Positions 47,880 through 55,849 of a stretch of DNA of 64,000 nucleotides are shown here, piece by piece; positions within the stretch are counted from its first letter, which is position 1; each line of letters opens with the position of its first letter. The notes under the pieces were generated by a model, which made no database searches, was not told where the DNA came from, and worked only from the letters and a program-made list of their open reading frames with translations. The translations under genes and the position numbers were made by a program. Source of the DNA: an uncultured Collinsella sp. (GTDB lineage Bacteria > Actinomycetota > Coriobacteriia > Coriobacteriales > Coriobacteriaceae); NCBI GenBank assembly GCA_902491395.1, contig CABUHO010000007.1, positions 1 to 64,000 of the forward strand, given 5' to 3'.

Positions 47880-49346
47880 CTATCCCACGCGCTCCGACAG
47901 TCGATACTTGCGGTTGCGGCTCGTCGCCGGCGCCGTGGGCTCAAGCTCGCCTTGAGCAATGAGCGCGTTGACGCGCGACCTAACCTGGGAAATTGTGAGC
48001 CCTGTGTGCTCTGCCAGCTCGCGCGTCCCCAGCTCGCCGTAGTGTTTGAGTGCCGTCACAATTAAGCCCCCGCCATGATCGACCGGCTCGATCTTTGAAC
48101 GGTAAAGTACGACCTTGAACCGATCGAATCCCGGGCAGAACAGGGGCTCGGCCAGACCATGCGCGCGCATGGCATCGATCATCATCGGGATGCCCGAGCC
48201 ATTGCCCTCAGCCGGCGAACCTGCGCCATCCGGCAGCGGGACAATCGACATGAGCTTCACAAGCGTCGCGTTACGGCATCGGGAGCTGCCGTCAAACAAG
48301 TTCTCGCGAGTCTTTCCCCCGTAAAGGCCGCCAGGATTCGTCACCTCGACACGATCGTCAAAGACGTCGACGGCAATCGATTGTCCACAGAACCGATCCC
48401 CGTATTCTCGATGGATTACGGCGTTGGCGATTGCCTCGCGCAGAACCTCCTCGGGAATCTCAAGCGAGTCGACACGCGAGACGCCTTGGACGGTCGAGGT
48501 TCGCCGCAAATTCTTGGCGACGGCTGCGACGGCATCCGAGATCATCTCGCCCAACGTTCCCTCACAGATTGTGCGGTCCATGAACCTCAGCGACCCCGCC
48601 ATGCCCTTCTGAGTTCCCGCATGGACAGCCACGTCAATGAAGAGCTTGGGATAGAACTGCTGAGGGTAGGTGCCCACAACTAGGAGTCCAGCCTTGGTGA
48701 CATTGCCCTGGGAATCAAGGATATTTAGGCGCTCCAGCTTCGTTTGTTTGTCCGGCGCGCCGCGCATTGCCCGGGGCGTCAACGAGAAAGCCCGATCTAT
48801 CGTACGGTCGACCAGCGTCTCGTCGAGATTGTCCGCGCCCGCACCCGCCACCGCGTCCCGATCGCTCGGAGTCGCTCGACCGTATGACGCCAATGCGAGC
48901 ACCTCGGTCGATGAAAGCGGCACATCTTTGTCATCGATGCGCTTGTAGCTGCCGCCCTGGGCGCCCCGCTCTATGACATAGCAGGGCTTGCTCGACGGAT
49001 CGAGCTCCTCAATCGTAATGACGAGAACGATGACGCCCTGAAGCTCCACTCGCTCGATCGTGTATTTAGGCGGATTGGCCAGCTTTCCTCGACCGCCCGC
49101 ATCACCCATGCCTGACACAAATTGGTTGAGCACTTTCTCGGTCTCGAAGTTCTCAACCGGGACAAAACCTGCGCGCTCACTCACTCCGAGCACGATGATT
49201 CCGCCGGCAGTGTTCGCGAATGCGCTCACCGTTTCCCATACGTCGCGGGAAAGCGTCGTGGCGCTCTCCTTCACTTCGACGTTAAGATCATCCGAGCCCA
49301 TACGCCTTAAAGACTCAAGCAGACCGGTCAGCTCGTTTTCGTTCAT
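47880..49346 (-). CDS. AlbA_2/HATPase-type transcriptional regulator
   Basis: 488 residues. The N-terminal AlbA_2 (Schlafen-type) domain EVKESATTLSRDVWETVSAFANTAGGIIVLGV covers about 20-130. The middle region contains a HATPase_c-like ATP-binding module: EVLREAIANAVIHREYGDR, then DDRVEVTNPGGLYGG and EGNGSGIPMMIDAM. A C-terminal winged-helix/MarR-like domain follows (GELGTRELAEHTGLTISQVRSRVNALI). Such proteins are often near defence genes. The start follows AAAGGAC. Its upstream region holds seven TTATCTCTC sites, a likely autoregulatory array. Confidence 0.85.
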   Translation of the reverse strand: MNENELTGLLESLRRMGSDDLNVEVKESATTLSRDVWETVSAFANTAGGIIVLGVSERAGFVPVENFETEKVLNQFVSGMGDAGGRGKLANPPKYTIERVELQGVIVLVITIEELDPSSKPCYVIERGAQGGSYKRIDDKDVPLSSTEVLALASYGRATPSDRDAVAGAGADNLDETLVDRTIDRAFSLTPRAMRGAPDKQTKLERLNILDSQGNVTKAGLLVVGTYPQQFYPKLFIDVAVHAGTQKGMAGSLRFMDRTICEGTLGEMISDAVAAVAKNLRRTSTVQGVSRVDSLEIPEEVLREAIANAVIHREYGDRFCGQSIAVDVFDDRVEVTNPGGLYGGKTRENLFDGSSRCRNATLVKLMSIVPLPDGAGSPAEGNGSGIPMMIDAMRAHGLAEPLFCPGFDRFKVVLYRSKIEPVDHGGGLIVTALKHYGELGTRELAEHTGLTISQVRSRVNALIAQGELEPTAPATSRNRKYRLSERVG

Positions 49347-49408
49347 CTGCACGTCCTTTCGCTCGGTTCTGCGAAGAATGCCGCGAATGGATTTCCTTCG
49401 TCTCTCAG

Positions 49409-49650
49409 TTATCTCTCGTAATTATCTCTCATCTATCTGTTATCTCTCATATTAGAGATGAGTGAGAGATAAAAGATAAGATGTCTGCCATCTGTTTCAT
49501 ATAAACATGTTTTTGCTGGTAGAACAATCGGTATTGAGATAATACCATGATTGCTTGTCTCTTTGCTGCTCAGTTATCTCTCATATTTATCTCTCGTCTT
49601 TCTGTTATCTCTCGTATTCGTGACGAATGAGAGATGAGAGATGAGAGATG
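49409..49650. promoter_or_regulatory. Array of TTATCTCTC sites upstream of the AlbA_2 regulator
   Basis: TTATCTCTC occurs at 49409, 49422, 49440, 49574, 49587 and 49605, with the inverse GAGAGATAA at 49464. Three tandem GAGAGATG lie at about 49629-49650. The sites form two clusters ~165 bp apart with the same internal spacing (13 and 18 bp). An operator array is the simplest reading. Confidence 0.65.
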
Positions 49651-49663
49651 TGCGGGCGGCGGA

Positions 49664-49788
49664 TGAGCGTGGATTTTGGACGGTCGGGAAATGAGGGTGG
49701 ATATTTGGACGGTTTTTGGACGTTTTGAGGCTGATTCCGTCCGAAAATCCACTCTCATTCGATAGGCGTCCAAGTTTCCACGCTCGCG
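49664..49788. repeat. Nested palindrome with GTGGATTTTGGACGG arms
   Basis: Outer arms (GAGCGTGGA..TTGGACG with CGTCCAAG..CCACGCTC) and inner arms (GGTGGATATTTGGACGG with CCGTCCGAAAATCCAC) form a ~125-bp nested foldback between the TTATCTCTC array and the M16 gene. Confidence 0.65.
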
Positions 49789-49922
49789 CGGCGGTCACGC
49801 GGGGCCTTTACCCATTCCGTTGGCATCGTCTTCAGTTCGCCGCAGTGCCGCGGCTCCATATGGGTATACTCTCGAGGATTCGACTCGATTCGCCCCCGCT
49901 GGGGCGTCAAAGGAGACTGCAT

Positions 49923-52900
49923 ATGCCCACCACCTCAACCGACCCGCGCGCCGCTGCCGCCGCACTGCTGGTGCCCGACACCACCTGCCACGGCTTTGCC
50001 GTCGAGCGCTGCGAGACCGTGCCCGAGCTCGACTCGGACGCCTACGTGCTGCGCCACACCGTCTCGGGCGCTCGCCTGCTGTACCTGGCGTGCGACGACG
50101 AAAACAAGGCCTTTGCCATTGGCTTTAAGACGCCGCCGGCCGATTCTACCGGCGTGTTCCATATTCTTGAGCACTCGGTGCTGTGCGGGTCGGCCAAGTT
50201 CCCCGTCAAGGAGCCGTTTGTCGACCTGATCAAGAGCTCCATGCAGACGTTCCTCAACGCCATGACCTACCCCGACAAGACCATCTACCCCGTTGCCACC
50301 ACCAACGAGCAGGATCTGTACAACCTGATGGACGTGTACCTGAACGCGGTGTTCAACCCGGCCATCTATACCAAACCCACCATTTTTGAGCAGGAAGGCT
50401 GGCACTACGAGCTGGACCTACCGGAGAGCGTCGAGGGCGAGGGCGGCGACAGCTCCGCGAGCCTGCGCGAGGGCACGCTGCGCTATAACGGCGTGGTGTT
50501 CAACGAGATGAAGGGCGCGCTGTCCGACCCCATGAGCGTGCTGGACGACGCCGTCAACGCCGCGCTCTATCCCGACACCGCCTATGCGCACGAGAGCGGC
50601 GGCGACCCGCGCGTGATCCCGGCGCTCACCTACGAGCAGTTCCTGGACACGCACGCACGCCACTACAACCCTTCCAACTCCTACATCACGCTCTACGGCG
50701 ACCTGGACGTGGACCGAGCGTTGGCCTTTTTGGACGAGCGCTATCTGTCGCAGTCGAGTGCCGCGAGCCGCCGCATGGACGCCGCCGTTGCCGCCGGCGA
50801 GGACCCGTCCGCGCTGGCGCCCAATCCGCTGGACGTGCAGGCGCCTGTGACCTGCGAGTATAAGCGCGTCGAGATGGCCACTACACCCGAGAACGCCCTG
50901 GTGGGCCTGGGCCTTGTGCTGGGCAGCGCGCTCGACCGCAAGCGCACAATCGCGGCGGATATCCTGTTCGAGGCGCTGCTGGGCTCCAACGAAGCACCAA
51001 TCAAGAAGGCCATTCTGGCCGCTGGCTTGGGCGGCAACGTGGTGAGCTACACCGCTGCCGAGAGCCTGCAGCCCTACGAGCTCATCATGCTGCAAAACGC
51101 GCAGCCCGGCGTGGCGCGCGAGCTGCGTCGTGTGTTCCAGGACGCCTGCCGCGACCTGTGCGAGCATGGCGTTCCGCGCGAGCGCCTGGAAGCCATCATC
51201 AGCAGCAACGAATACGACCTGCGCCAGCGCGACTACGGTATCGCCGACGGCGTGGCCATTGCGTGCGACGCACTGAGCACCTGGCTCTACGATGACGACG
51301 CCGCGACGCTGGCACTCAAGTACGGCCCGGTGTACAAGGAGCTGCGTAGCGAGCTGGACGGCACCTACTTTGAGGACCTGCTGCGCGAGTTGGTACTGGA
51401 GAACGACCACATGGCACTGGTCGAGCTGGTGCCGGTGGACGCCGCCGAGGGTTCGGAGGGTGCCGAGGCCACCGAGCTGGCAGCCAAGCGCGATGCCATG
51501 ACCGATGCCGAGCTGGCCGACGTGGTCGAGCGCACGGCCGCGCTGCGTGCCGCGCAGGAAGCCGAGGACACGCCCGAGGACAAGGCCACGCTGCCGCGCC
51601 TGCGCGTGTCCGACATTGGCGAGGCGCGCCCCGAGCCGCCGCTGGTCGTGGACACGACCGCGCCCATCGTCTGTCTGCGCCACGACATCCCTACCAACCG
51701 CCTGGCCTACGCCATGCAGTATTTCGACCTGAGCTGCGTCGCGTTTGAGGACCTGCCCTATGTGACGCTGCTCTGCCGCCTGCTCAAACAGCTGCCCACG
51801 CGCGAGCACTCTGCCGAGGAGCTCGACAACTTGCTCGCTGGCAAGCTGGGCTTTTTGAGCTTTACGACCGAGGTCATGACCCAGCCCGACGTGGACGGCG
51901 TGCGCCCCTACCTGCTGGTGAGCGCCGGCGCCCTGTCCGAGAAGATCGATGCGCTGGCGAGCCTGCCGCGCGAGGTGTGGTCGAGCACGCTTTTGCTCGA
52001 TGCCGACACCGACCGCGTGCGCGACGTGCTCACGCAGATTCGCATTGGACTTGAGCAGGGCTTTATCAACAACGGTCACTCGGCGGCGCTCGGTCGCGCA
52101 ATGAGCTACAGCTCGCCTTCGGCCGTGGTGCGCGAGCAGCTTTCGGGCGTTGATTTCTACCTGTTCCTTCGCGATCTGCTCGACCACTTTGACGAGCGCC
52201 TGGACGACCTGCGCGCCAAGCTTGCCGCACTGGCAGACCGCATCTTTGTGGCCGATGGGTGCATGGCGAGCTTTACCGGCAGCGACGAGGACTTTGACGC
52301 GTACTGGGATGCCGCGGGCGACCTGGGGCTTGGCGCGGGCGACGGCGCTGCCAGCGGCACGCTCGTGGTGCCGGAGCCGCGCGACCGCCACGAGGCTTTC
52401 GTGATCCCCAGCGACATCTGTTTTGCGGCAAGCGCGTGCGATCCGCGTCGCTTGGGGCTCGACGTGACAGGCGCTTGGGCCGTGGCTGCCAACGCGCTCT
52501 CCTACGACTACCTGTGGAACGAGATCCGCGTGAAGGGCGGGGCGTACGGCTGCGGATTCCGCGCGGCAGGTGAGCGTCAGGCGGCGTTCTACACCTACCG
52601 CGACCCGGCGATCGATCCTTCGATTGAGCGCGTGGAGCGCGCGGGTGCATGGCTTGGCAGCTTTGAGCCCGACGAAGCCGCCTTTGAGGGCTTTATCGTG
52701 AGCTGCGTGAGCGGCATGGACGCGCCGGTGAAGCCGTACGCGCTCACCAAGCGCCGCAACACGACCTACCTGGCCGGGCTCGATCCGCATGCGCGCGAGG
52801 AGCGTCGCGCCCAGATGCTCGCCGCCACGCCCGGTGAGCTGCGCTCGCTCGGCACCGACGTGACGCGCATCGCAGCCGAGTCGCCCACCTGCGTCTTTGG

Positions 52901-52961
52901 CGGCCGCGACGTCATCGCAAAGAGCAACGCCGGCTTCAACGTAGTCGACCTGCTGGGCTAA
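49923..52961 (+). CDS. M16C family zinc metalloprotease (presequence-protease-like)
   Basis: 1012 residues, the length of PreP/Cym1-type M16C peptidases, which enclose peptides in a two-half chamber. The inverted zinc motif HXXEH is HILEH within GVFHILEHSVLCGS (about residue 80), with the distal Glu in the helix NAVFNPAIYTKPTIFEQEGW. Residues about 270-500 form the rest of the first half. The second half (about 560-1012) lacks the motif, as expected, and contains AVAANALSYDYLWNEIRVKGGAYG. AAGGAG precedes the ATG. Cytoplasmic; probably degrades short peptides. Confidence 0.93.
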   Translation: MPTTSTDPRAAAAALLVPDTTCHGFAVERCETVPELDSDAYVLRHTVSGARLLYLACDDENKAFAIGFKTPPADSTGVFHILEHSVLCGSAKFPVKEPFVDLIKSSMQTFLNAMTYPDKTIYPVATTNEQDLYNLMDVYLNAVFNPAIYTKPTIFEQEGWHYELDLPESVEGEGGDSSASLREGTLRYNGVVFNEMKGALSDPMSVLDDAVNAALYPDTAYAHESGGDPRVIPALTYEQFLDTHARHYNPSNSYITLYGDLDVDRALAFLDERYLSQSSAASRRMDAAVAAGEDPSALAPNPLDVQAPVTCEYKRVEMATTPENALVGLGLVLGSALDRKRTIAADILFEALLGSNEAPIKKAILAAGLGGNVVSYTAAESLQPYELIMLQNAQPGVARELRRVFQDACRDLCEHGVPRERLEAIISSNEYDLRQRDYGIADGVAIACDALSTWLYDDDAATLALKYGPVYKELRSELDGTYFEDLLRELVLENDHMALVELVPVDAAEGSEGAEATELAAKRDAMTDAELADVVERTAALRAAQEAEDTPEDKATLPRLRVSDIGEARPEPPLVVDTTAPIVCLRHDIPTNRLAYAMQYFDLSCVAFEDLPYVTLLCRLLKQLPTREHSAEELDNLLAGKLGFLSFTTEVMTQPDVDGVRPYLLVSAGALSEKIDALASLPREVWSSTLLLDADTDRVRDVLTQIRIGLEQGFINNGHSAALGRAMSYSSPSAVVREQLSGVDFYLFLRDLLDHFDERLDDLRAKLAALADRIFVADGCMASFTGSDEDFDAYWDAAGDLGLGAGDGAASGTLVVPEPRDRHEAFVIPSDICFAASACDPRRLGLDVTGAWAVAANALSYDYLWNEIRVKGGAYGCGFRAAGERQAAFYTYRDPAIDPSIERVERAGAWLGSFEPDEAAFEGFIVSCVSGMDAPVKPYALTKRRNTTYLAGLDPHAREERRAQMLAATPGELRSLGTDVTRIAAESPTCVFGGRDVIAKSNAGFNVVDLLG

Positions 52962-52967
52962 GGCACC

Positions 52968-53008
52968 AAGGTAGATTTTTGGGACATGCCCGAAAATCTA
53001 CCTTTTTT
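52968..53008 (+). terminator. Terminator after the M16 protease
   Basis: AAGGTAGATTTT and AAAATCTACCTTTTTT form a long stem with an inner GGGAC-AT-GCCC. Part of the arm (GGCATGTCCCAAAAATCT) recurs at about 55752. Confidence 0.85.
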
Positions 53009-53039
53009 CTGCGGCTTGGGCGGGGCGGCGTAGCCCACC

Positions 53040-53197
53040 GCGGCGGTTTGTCTCAATCTGTAACATCTAGGCGGCAATATTGGCTCCAGATGTCACAAAT
53101 CGAGACGTTTCCGGATGACGCCGACCCTTTGTCTAAATCTGTAACATCTAAGTCCAATTTTGCCGAGTTACTGTTACAGATCGAGACAAACCGCCGC
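53040..53197. repeat. Composite inverted/direct repeat element
   Basis: 25-bp arms (53040-53064 and 53173-53197, one mismatch) enclose further copies of GTCT-AATCTGTAACATCTA (53131-53150) and its inverse AGATGTCACAAATCGAGAC (53088-53106). No gene is visible in 53009-53353 apart from repeats and the hic promoter. Confidence 0.8.
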
Positions 53198-53216
53198 AGA
53201 CGCCCATCACAGCACA

Positions 53217-53257
53217 GACCACCACAAAGGTGCCTGTCCCCTTTCTCAGTGGTGATT
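53217..53257. repeat. CACCACAAAGGTGCCTGTCCC repeat
   Basis: CCACCAC..GTGGTG-type foldback containing GGTGCCTGTCCCC. A related copy lies at 53961-53998 (GGTGCCTGTGTTCCC), so the two flank the hicAB genes. Confidence 0.65.
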
Positions 53258-53301
53258 CGAACGCTTGTTCTATACGTACACATGTTCTATATTATGAGTG
53301 T

Positions 53302-53339
53302 TTGCATCGGACTTAAATTGCAACTATAATATAGTTGCA
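53302..53339 (+). promoter_or_regulatory. hicAB promoter with palindromic operator
   Basis: TTGCAT (53302-53307), a 17-bp spacer and TATAAT (53325-53330). A 21-bp palindrome (arms TGCAACTATA and TATAGTTGCA, 53319-53339) covers the -10 box, as expected for HicB autorepression. Confidence 0.8.
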
Positions 53340-53353
53340 GGATGTGAGGCAGG

Positions 53354-53617
53354 ATGACTCGGATCGACAAACTCATCGCCCAGCTGCTTAACCGTCCTTC
53401 AACGTATAGATTTGCCGACTTTCTTAAAGTTATGGCTTCATATGGCTTTGAAATGGACAACAAAGGCAGGACATCCGGATCGCGCATTCGCTTCTACAGG
53501 CCATCGGACGGCAGAATGTTCGTGATGCACGCACCCCATCCATCTGACGAATTGACGGCGGGAACCATCCGAAACATCGTTCGATTTCTACAAGATGTCG
53601 GAGGCAGCCATGAGTAA
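53354..53617 (+). CDS. hicA: HicA family toxin
   Basis: 87 residues. A double-stranded-RNA-binding-fold mRNA interferase of the HicA family. SGSRIRFYRPSDG replaces the classic GSH motif, and MHAPHPSDELTAGTIRNIVRFLQDVG carries the conserved His-Pro-His. This variant is seen in known HicA-like toxins of Firmicutes and Actinobacteria. It is followed by hicB with a short overlap. The promoter has a palindrome over its -10 box. Confidence 0.85.
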   Translation: MTRIDKLIAQLLNRPSTYRFADFLKVMASYGFEMDNKGRTSGSRIRFYRPSDGRMFVMHAPHPSDELTAGTIRNIVRFLQDVGGSHE

Positions 53618-53939
53618 CGTTTTGGCTTACAAGGGTTATTTCGCCCCGGTCGAGTTCGATGCCGAACAGCACGTGCTGACAGGTATGGTCGCCGGCATTA
53701 GGGACGCAATTGTATTTGAAGGCTCCACGGTTGAAGAAGTGGAGCGATGCTTCCACGACGCCGTCGACGATTACCTTGAGTTTTGTGCCGAAAAGGGCAA
53801 GGAACCAGAGCGGGCTTTTAAGGGCTCATTCAATGTGAGAACAGGCTCCGAGCTTCACAAGCAGGCAGCACTGGCGGCGGCAAAGAAGGGTGAATCGCTT
53901 AACAAATTTGTGGCCGAAGCAATCGCCGCGGCGTTGTAA
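53610..53939 (+). CDS. hicB: HicB family antitoxin
   Basis: 109 residues. The N-terminal HicB fold (YKGYFAPVEFDAEQHVLTGMVAGIRDAIVFEGSTVEEVERCF) neutralises HicA. The C-terminus GSELHKQAALAAAKKGESLNKFVAEAI is a ribbon-helix-helix DNA-binding domain. ATG 53610 follows CGGAGGCAGCC and overlaps the hicA stop by 8 bp; the frame also opens at 53595. Confidence 0.88.
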   Translation: MSNVLAYKGYFAPVEFDAEQHVLTGMVAGIRDAIVFEGSTVEEVERCFHDAVDDYLEFCAEKGKEPERAFKGSFNVRTGSELHKQAALAAAKKGESLNKFVAEAIAAAL

Positions 53940-53960
53940 TAGAGACGAGTCGCCATCAAA

Positions 53961-53998
53961 ACCACCACGAGGGTGCCTGTGTTCCCTTCGTGGTGGTT
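53961..53998. repeat. CCACCACGAGGGTGCCTG repeat
   Basis: ACCACCACGA..TCGTGGTGGTTTT foldback around GGTGCCTGTGTTCCC, 22 bp past the hicB stop. It may serve as the hicAB terminator. Confidence 0.65.
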
Positions 53999-54004
53999 TT
54001 CGCT

Positions 54005-54056
54005 GTTTGCCCAGATAAAACCTGCCAAAATAAACCTGTCCCTTTTTGGTAGGTTT
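54005..54056. repeat. GGGACAGGTT repeat (third copy)
   Basis: Contains AAAACCTGCCAAAATAAACC then TGTCCCTTTTTGG. Same family as 2273-2322 and 2393-2431. Confidence 0.8.
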
Positions 54057-54072
54057 GGGAGAGGGGGCTAGG

Positions 54073-54669
54073 ATGGACAAGGCTGAGTTGCGGCGGGCGG
54101 TGATTGCTCGGCGCGATGCACTTGATTTGGACTTGCAGGCGGCGAAGTCTGCTGATATCTGTGCGCGGCTGGTTGAGCTGTTGGATCGCTCGGATGCCGC
54201 GGCGCCGCACACCGTTGCCAGCTATGCCGCGATGGGTTCCGAGGTCAACCCTGCCGCGTTTGCCGCTGCGGCCGCCGCGCGCGGCTGGCGCGTAGCCTAT
54301 CCGTGCATGCTCTTGGCAACCGAAGCTGCTGCCTGCAGCCAGCGTATGTGCATGCGGGCGGCTGCTGCCGGCGACGCACCCGCGGCCCCGTTTATTGCCC
54401 ACCCCACGAGACCCTTCGCGGCCACGGACATCGACAGCGACCGCTTTCCCATCGTGCCCGCCGAAGCTCTCGACATGATCGTCGTGCCGCTCGTGGCCTT
54501 CGACCGCACCGGCGCGCGCCTGGGCTACGGCGGTGGTTGCTACGACCGCTACCTGCCCACGCTTTCGGCCACATGCCAGATCATCGGCATCGCCTTTGAC
54601 GAACAGCGCGTCGACCACATCCCCACCGATGCCCACGACCTGCCGCTGCCCAACATCATCAGCGCCTAA
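54073..54669 (+). CDS. 5-formyltetrahydrofolate cyclo-ligase
   Basis: Converts 5-formyl-THF to 5,10-methenyl-THF with ATP. The 198-aa length matches the family. MDKAELRRAVIARRDAL is a typical N-terminus. The nucleotide-binding loop is visible as RTGARLGYGGGCYDRYLPTL (about 150-170), preceded by IVVPLVAFD. The start was chosen at ATG 54073 behind GGGGGCTAGG. Convergent with metA. Confidence 0.93.
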   Translation: MDKAELRRAVIARRDALDLDLQAAKSADICARLVELLDRSDAAAPHTVASYAAMGSEVNPAAFAAAAAARGWRVAYPCMLLATEAAACSQRMCMRAAAAGDAPAAPFIAHPTRPFAATDIDSDRFPIVPAEALDMIVVPLVAFDRTGARLGYGGGCYDRYLPTLSATCQIIGIAFDEQRVDHIPTDAHDLPLPNIISA

Positions 54670-54711
54670 CCGCTGCCACATCAGCCACGGCTACAGCGCC
54701 ACAGTCGCAGT

Positions 54712-55638
54712 CTAGTGCTCCTCGCCGGCGCGGGCTAGGTCGTAGGGCGTGGTCTGGTAGACGTAGTAGTTGAGCCAGTTGGTGTAGAACAGCTGGGCCT
54801 GGCTGCGCCAGACGTTGCGCGGCTCGGCGGTGGGGTCGTCACCCGGGAAGTAATGCGCCGGCACCTGAGGGTTGAGCCCGCGCTTCACGTCGCGCTCGTA
54901 CTCCAGGCGCAGCGTGTCGGTATCGTACTCGGGATGGCCAAAGACAAAGAAACGGCGGCTGTCGGTCGACTTGACGATGTATAGGCCTACCTCGTCGGAC
55001 ACGGCCACGACCTCAAGCTGCGGCTCAGCCTCCACGTCCTCGCGGCGCACATCGGTGTTGCGCGAATGTACTGCATAGAAGCGGTCATCGAAGCCGCGGA
55101 CCAGCGGGCTTTGCGGCTTCACCAAATAATGCTCGAACACGCCGCTTGCCTTGGCCGGTAGATCGTACTTCTGAATGCCGTAATGATGGTAGAGCCCCGC
55201 CTGCGCGCCCCAGCAAATGTGCAGCGTGGAGTGCACGTGCGTAGTGGACCAATCCATGATCTGGCAGAGCTCGGGCCAGTAGTCGACCTCCTCGAATGGC
55301 ATCTGCTCCACGGGCGCGCCCGTGATAATCAGGCCGTCGTAGTGGATGTCGCGGATGTCGTCGAACGTGCGGTAGAACGTCTCCAGGTGACCGGCGCTCA
55401 CGTGCGTGGCCTCGTGCGTCTTGGTGCGCAGCAGGTCCACCTCCACCTGCAGCGGCGTGTTGGAGAGCTTGCGCATGATCTGCGTCTCGGTGGCGATTTT
55501 GGTGGGCATGAGGTTGAGGATGAGCACGCGCAGCGGACGGATGTCCTGGTGCAGTGCGCGGTACTCGGTCATGACAAAGATGTTCTCGCTCTCGAGCTGC
55601 GCAGCGGCAGGGAGGGCGTCGGGGATGCGAATGGGCAT
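54712..55638 (-). CDS. metA: Homoserine O-acetyltransferase (MetA type)
   Basis: Activates homoserine for methionine synthesis. It is a glutamine-amidotransferase-like fold with catalytic Cys142 in HICWGAQAGLYHHYGI, plus a His and Glu in FVFGHPEYD. Residue 111 is Glu (ITGAPVEQMPFEEV). In characterised MetA enzymes Glu111 directs use of acetyl-CoA while Gly111 gives succinyl-CoA, so acetyl-CoA is predicted despite the common 'succinyltransferase' label. Length 308 aa is usual. No SAM riboswitch is seen upstream. Confidence 0.94.
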   Translation of the reverse strand: MPIRIPDALPAAAQLESENIFVMTEYRALHQDIRPLRVLILNLMPTKIATETQIMRKLSNTPLQVEVDLLRTKTHEATHVSAGHLETFYRTFDDIRDIHYDGLIITGAPVEQMPFEEVDYWPELCQIMDWSTTHVHSTLHICWGAQAGLYHHYGIQKYDLPAKASGVFEHYLVKPQSPLVRGFDDRFYAVHSRNTDVRREDVEAEPQLEVVAVSDEVGLYIVKSTDSRRFFVFGHPEYDTDTLRLEYERDVKRGLNPQVPAHYFPGDDPTAEPRNVWRSQAQLFYTNWLNYYVYQTTPYDLARAGEEH

Positions 55639-55849
55639 GGATGCTCCTTACGAGTCAGTTGCAGTTATGGTACAACGAGCGGCCCCATCCGCGCGAGCAC
55701 ATCGCCCAGCGATGCCGTCAGCGGCCCAAATCACTCCAAAAGTAGAGATTAAGGCATGTCCCAAAAATCTGCGGCGCTTTAGCCTAGCAAAGTGGCAGCA
55801 GGACGCTACAATGGTTCGACGCGAAAAACTCGGCCGAAAGGATACATAT

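Noticed and set aside
49409..49650. CRISPR-like appearance of the TTATCTCTC clusters
   Set aside because: The repeat unit is only 9 bp, spacers are 4-9 bp or irregular, and no cas gene is near.
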